NCBI GenBank assembly: GCA_016271365.2
Contig: CM057450.1
Location: forward strand, 1,802,904,967-1,802,968,966
DNA length: 64,000 nt
Origin: Neoceratodus forsteri
Taxonomy: Eukaryota > Chordata > Ceratodontiformes > Ceratodontidae
Reading direction: 5' to 3'
The notes beneath the pieces were generated by a model. The model searched no databases. It saw only the letters and a program-made list of their open reading frames with translations, and had not been told where the DNA came from. This document shows, in pieces, positions 60,029-64,000 of this stretch (position 1 is the stretch's first letter; the number at the start of each line of letters is the position of its first letter). The position numbers and the translations under genes were made by a program.

Positions 60029-62140
60029 ATGTCTGCTTCTTCTGCTCCTTCTCCCAACGGACGTCTCTCTAAGTGCGCCTGCGGCAAGCAGATCCCCTTT
60101 GCAGAACATCATTCTGCCTGTGTTAGGTGGTTGGGCCTGGAGCACGACACCCAGGCCTGCTCTGTTTGCTAGCAGTTCAATTACAGGACCCGGATCCACC
60201 GCCAAAAGGCCTTTTCAGGGTTCCCTCCCGAGGAGAAACTAAAAAGATGGACAAAGGGCCTTCCTTCAGAGGGGAATCTTCTCAGAAGTCTGAGAAGCAC
60301 CGGACAAGTATCAGGACTCGGACAGAGCAAAAGCTCCAAGCAGGACCCGGAGTCAGGACCAGCTCCAGCTCTGTCCGGTCCAATAGATCTCCTTCCTGTG
60401 GTCGCTCCCAGCCTCCCCCGGTAAAGGTAAGGTCTTTAGGTGGCTCCTCCGCCTCCCTGCACACGCTCAAGACCTCCCGGGCGATGGATGCCTCTATGCC
60501 TGCTCCTTCGGACAGGCATAAAAAGTCTTCCTCCAAGTCAGGAGGTGCATCTGACCGATGCCGGGACACCGACTTCAGGTCCATCTCCGAACCGCCCAAG
60601 AAGACCTCCGAGGTGGCGTACCTTAAGTGGACGACTGAGTCCAAGAAGTTGTTGGACCCGGCACCCGGAAGACGACCAACCACTACACTGACGCCGGTGG
60701 ACACCAGACGTCAGGGGTCCTCAGACGAGGCTACCGTGCTGCCAGATAACCAGATGGGCAACACGGAGGACGCCAGCTTGCCCAGGGAGCCGGATCCAGT
60801 GCTTCCCTGGGACCCGATGCTCGAGCCGGACGACAGGCGCACACCGATGCCAGGTCCTTCGTCAGGCACGAACATCCAGGAGGTGAAGAATTTGTTCACC
60901 TTCTGGTGGGAATCCATCAAGAGGGACGTGGTTCCCTCTAAGCCTCAGCCTACTCCACCTCCTCCTAGGGGTGCCGCAGGTGACAGACCCCCGACCCCCA
61001 AGGAGCCTACTCCACCTCCTCGGAGCCGATCGAGAGATAGGAAACGCCCTCCACATTCTCCCTCTGGGTCCCCGAGCTCGAAGCAACCCGGGGCGGACGT
61101 CTATCATCAGGAGATGACTCCAGACTGGATACTTCTGACATCTCCAGGTCTCCATCTCCTTTCAGTCCCCCATCGCTAGACCCACGGGACCTCTCAAGGT
61201 CGCCCTTGGATGATCCCTCCTTTTCGGAAATCATGAGGCACATCCAGGACAATATGGGATGGGAGACTGGAGAGCTAGACCCCGAGAGACAATGCCTTGC
61301 CCGTTACCTGAGGCAGAAAGACCCGAAGCCTGTGGTGGTCCCACATTTGGTGGACACCTTTTACGGACGTCACCAAGGCAGCTTGGAAGCGTCCGCATAC
61401 CACACTGGCTGTTCCAAAGAAGGCTGACTGCCTTTACAGGGTTCCTACGGAGGACCAGTATTTGGCGCAACAACCCCTGGCCGACTCTCTGGTCATTACT
61501 GCATCTCATGACAGGTCCCAGCGGCCTCAACATTTGAGCACCCAGCCTCTGGACCAGGAATCTAAGCAGTTATATTCCATGGGAAGATGCGTGTATGTGG
61601 CTGCTACATGCTGTATTAGGTCTTTGAACTATCTGATGCACATGATGCAATTTCAGAACGCCCTTTGGGATCAGGGCCAAGACCTTCTTAAAGATCTACT
61701 GGATGGCAAAGAGAAGGAGGAGCTGCTAAACCTCCTCCAAACTGGGTCTGATGTGGGGACCCAGGTTCTCCGAGCTGCTCACGACTCAGCGGACTCGGCA
61801 GCCAGGGGAGCAGCTACAGGCGTTTGTCTCTGGAGACACTCATGGCTGAGGGTCTCCGGATTTACCCTGGACGTCCAGAAGAATCTCCTGGACGTCCCTT
61901 TATATGGAGCAGTCCTCTTTGGTGAGGAGTCCGAGAAGGTTGTCACCAAACTGCAGGACACTGGGAAGGCAGTCAGGACTGTACAAGCTATGTGTAGACC
62001 AGAATCTGGTTACTTTCGTAGGAACCAGAATCGCTTTACGTGGCTGCCAACAAAGGCAATGGCCACATTCCGGCCAGCAACCAAGGGGCAAGGAGGAAAG
62101 GGTTCTGTCGATGCAGTGGTCTTCGGGACGCCATAGCCAG
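60029..62140 (+). pseudogene. F gag, frame-broken
   Basis: ATG 60029 gives MSASSAPSPNGRLSK, then CACGKQIPFAEHHSACVRWL, G-L-E-H and a stop at 60170-60172. This is the N-terminal zinc motif with W in place of the last cysteine pair's partner. A 350-codon frame (60127-61179) is basic and Ser/Pro-rich, with TNIQEVKNLFTFWWESIKRD near 60871 and PPPRSRSRDRKRPPHSPSGS (61011-61070). A 224-codon frame (61462-62136) has PLDQESKQLYSMGRCVYVAA, the counterpart of the KESKKLDYA block, DSADSAARGAATGVCLWRHS, and LDVQKNLLDVPLYGAVLFGE. The middle segment is longer than in A or B. Confidence 0.78.
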
Positions 62141-62164
62141 CTCCTCCGCAAGGAGGCAGGCTAG

Positions 62165-63545
62165 TGTCAATTCGCCTGTAGACCCAGGCTTCAGATCCAG
62201 GTACTTCCTGGTGCCCTATCTTAGATCTCCATTCTGAATTAGTATTCATGTCTGTGCCTTCTGGATGGTAACCTAAATCATGCCATACCATCCTGGGTTA
62301 AACATGGTTTTGTTCTCTGGATTCATACGATTCTTCACGTCCCAATCTGTCCGTCCCACCAGTGGTTCTTCCGCCTGGGTCGAGGGACCGTACGAGTCTG
62401 AAACATGCTGTTCGCCTGTCATCAGCCCCCCTGGTCTTCACCATGCATTGCAATGGTGGCGGCCCATCTCGCACGAGGAGTTTGAACCACCTATCTCACG
62501 ACTGGCTTCTGGCAGGTTCTCCTTAGGGAGGTAGAGATCCAGGATCTGGCTCAACTGTTTCCTCAGCTTGACCTCTCATCAATGAGCAAGTCAGAATTCG
62601 GCTGCTTTCAGGTGATGGGTTTCATCGGGCAGAGCTCGACTTTTGTCAAGCCAGAGCTGGTCAAGGTGACAGGCAGAGGTTCTTCCTCCTTGCCCGATCA
62701 TTTCTGGTTGGCTCTGTGCCCTGCCAGGACTTTCTGCGCCTCTGGGTTACATGGCGGTGCACCTCAGTGGTCTGTTGAGCCAGGTGGCACATGCGCCCCA
62801 TGGGAGCTGGTCCCCAGTGGACTCAGCACCATGGTCAATTCACTGATCACTGTAACCCAGAAGATGTGGGATGCTTCAATGGGGACCGTCTCAGAACTGT
62901 TGCAGAAGGGATCCTGTTTGTCCGTCCCGAGCCGATGGCCGCCTCACGACTGATGCCCTTCATGGGCTGTGGAGCCCATAGACAACAGGGGCCTATGATT
63001 CTGGACCCTGAGGAGTCCTTATACCCATCAACTTGTTGGAGCTCAGAGCAGTCTTTCATCCTGTCAGCATCGCCTCAGCCTGGGGTCAAGTGGTTCAAAC
63101 CAGACTGACAATATCACGACCATGTACTACTCAACAAACAGGGCGCACGCCCCTGCCAGCAGGGAGGCGCCCACATCTGACCCTTGTCAGTCGGTTGGAG
63201 TTAATTCTAGCATCCATGTGGCAGGAGTCTGAACCAACTGGTGATGCTCAGCTACCTAGGCTGGACATCCCAGCAGTGTCCCTTCCATCCAGAGGTAGCT
63301 TACAGTCTGTTCTCCCATTGGTAAACCGTTGGACTGTTTGCCCCAGAGAGAATGCTAAGCTGAGTCTGTACTATGCCCGCCTCAGCAGGGGCTCACTGCA
63401 GGTGGATGCCTTTTGAGGCCTTGGACCCAGGCTCACTTGTGCTTCCTCCATTTCCTTGATCCACAGGTGTTATTCAGTGAGGAAGGACAAGGCTAAGGAC
63501 TTGTAGTCTCAGATTGGCGTCCAATTCTGGAAATCTCGCCTTCAG
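62165..63545 (+). pseudogene. F pol: heavily degraded RT, RNase H and MT-like remnants
   Basis: NSPVDPGFRSRYFLVPYLRS near 62170 is the RT entry. Motif A is not readable, and the motif C place reads TYLTTGFW near 62490 instead of YLDDWL. The thumb region (MGFIGQSSTFVKPELVKVTG near 62612) follows. RNase H remnants are MPFMGCGAH near 62955 for TDASLLGWGAH, a shifted LLELRAVF near 63035, and QYHDHVLLNKQG shifted from DNTTTMYYLNKQG near 63108. The MT remnant is RENAKLSLYYARLSRGSLQV near 63349. This is the most decayed Pol in the window. Confidence 0.75.
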
Positions 63546-63639
63546 TTGCAGGTCTCGAGCGGCTTTTGTACACGTCCGACCTGATATCATTAAACCAGGG
63601 AAGGTCTTCATCCAGACCTCAATCTTACACCCCAGCTTG

Positions 63640-64000
63640 GTACCTGAGCAGCTAGAGTTCCAGGCTCTGGGTCTTCTGAGGATGTCTACACTGTGGTGGA
63701 GGCATCCTGCAGAATCGACTAGAAATCCAGTCTTCAAATGGCAGATTTTTCATTTGGGTCAGGCAAGAGTCTTGACCCCTTATCCTGCTCTGTGCACATT
63801 CTTTATTACCTTGTCTCTCCAAAGGGGACGGCCTACTTCTTTGGGTGCACCTGGCAGCCATTTCTTGCTATCGGGACGGGCTGGTCAGCTGGCTATTGGC
63901 ACAGGCGACAGTGTGGGGCTTTGTGGGCCTGATCACATAACCTCCGCAGGAACCCACCTCCGGGATCTCTTGCTTGTTTTGCAAAGCTCATGGCAAGTTA
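63640..64000 (+). pseudogene. F tyrosine recombinase, N-terminal remnant
   Basis: Shifted text matches A: FQALGLL near 63660, VVEASC near 63690, ESTRNPVFKWQIFHL near 63710, and LGAPGSHFL shifted from LKVHLAAIS near 63840. The arginine and HxxR blocks would lie beyond 64000. Confidence 0.72.

Larger units (their letters stand above)
59756..64000 (+). mobile_element. DIRS retrotransposon F, left part (runs past window end)
   Basis: The left end begins at about 59756. Text near 59793-59840 (GGATTGAAGCTGGCAGGCAC, then CAGGACCC) resembles the E left ITR (GGATTAGGGCCGGAGGCAC, then TAGGACCC). Gag starts at 60029 and is followed by degraded RT, RNase H, MT-like and YR text. The YR is cut by the window end. 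Pol text resembles A (FASRENAK-type words) more than B/C/D. The left boundary is uncertain by about 10 bases. Confidence 0.78.

Noticed and set aside
1..64000. Endogenous retrovirus or LTR retrotransposon interpretation
   Set aside because: There are no direct LTRs, protease, integrase, tRNA primer-binding site or polypurine tract. Ends are inverted repeats with an ICR, and a tyrosine recombinase follows RNase H.

Overview
The window looks like vertebrate repeat DNA with no host gene. I found no rRNA, tRNA, CRISPR array or bacterial-style operon. DIRS-order tyrosine-recombinase (YR) retrotransposons fill most of it, with CR1-like and L2-like LINEs and one hAT DNA transposon. DIRS elements as the main repeat, CR1 copies ending in a TTCTATG-type motif, and about 5.6 kb elements stacked inside each other suggest a large, repeat-rich genome. 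An amphibian such as a caecilian or salamander is my best guess; a turtle or tuatara-like reptile is not excluded.

The layout is a nest of insertions. I use local family letters. The outermost element in view is an L2-like LINE (24988-25538 and 31191-31937). A DIRS-A pair, A1 (to 13595) and A2 (13596-24987), sits in the LINE head to tail. A1 carries two DIRS-B copies: B1 (1-2599, left end outside the window) in gag and B2 (6792-12371) in the recombinase gene. A2 carries B3 (13990-19593) in gag. A hAT element (25539-31190) interrupts the LINE and contains a higher-order tandem repeat and a small MITE-like insert.

DIRS-C1 (31938-49642) interrupts the LINE reverse transcriptase. C1 itself contains a CR1 fragment (32828-33557), DIRS-E (35491-41019) and DIRS-A3 (42989-48762). 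A related element, D, follows C1 directly. D is broken by a CR1 (about 52060-54420), a gag rearrangement near 54470, a near full-length reverse-strand CR1 (about 55434-59083), and DIRS-F (from about 59756 past the window end).

The DIRS copies share one plan: inverted terminal repeat (ITR), leader, gag with an N-terminal zinc-binding motif, RT, RNase H, a Dam-like methyltransferase domain (MT), YR, an internal complementary region (ICR), and a second ITR. The ICRs are reverse complements of the two element ends fused together. From them the circular intermediate junction and a 3-4 bp crossover core can be read for A (ATTT), B (TTC) and C/D (AAC). These cores match the insertion junctions, and there are no target-site duplications. 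All coding regions are frame-broken. A3 is the best preserved, but its recombinase HxxR arginine is lost. The main points of interest are the two head-to-tail junctions, the repeated use of the same target positions inside other DIRS genes, and CGGTT/AACCG-rich leaders.
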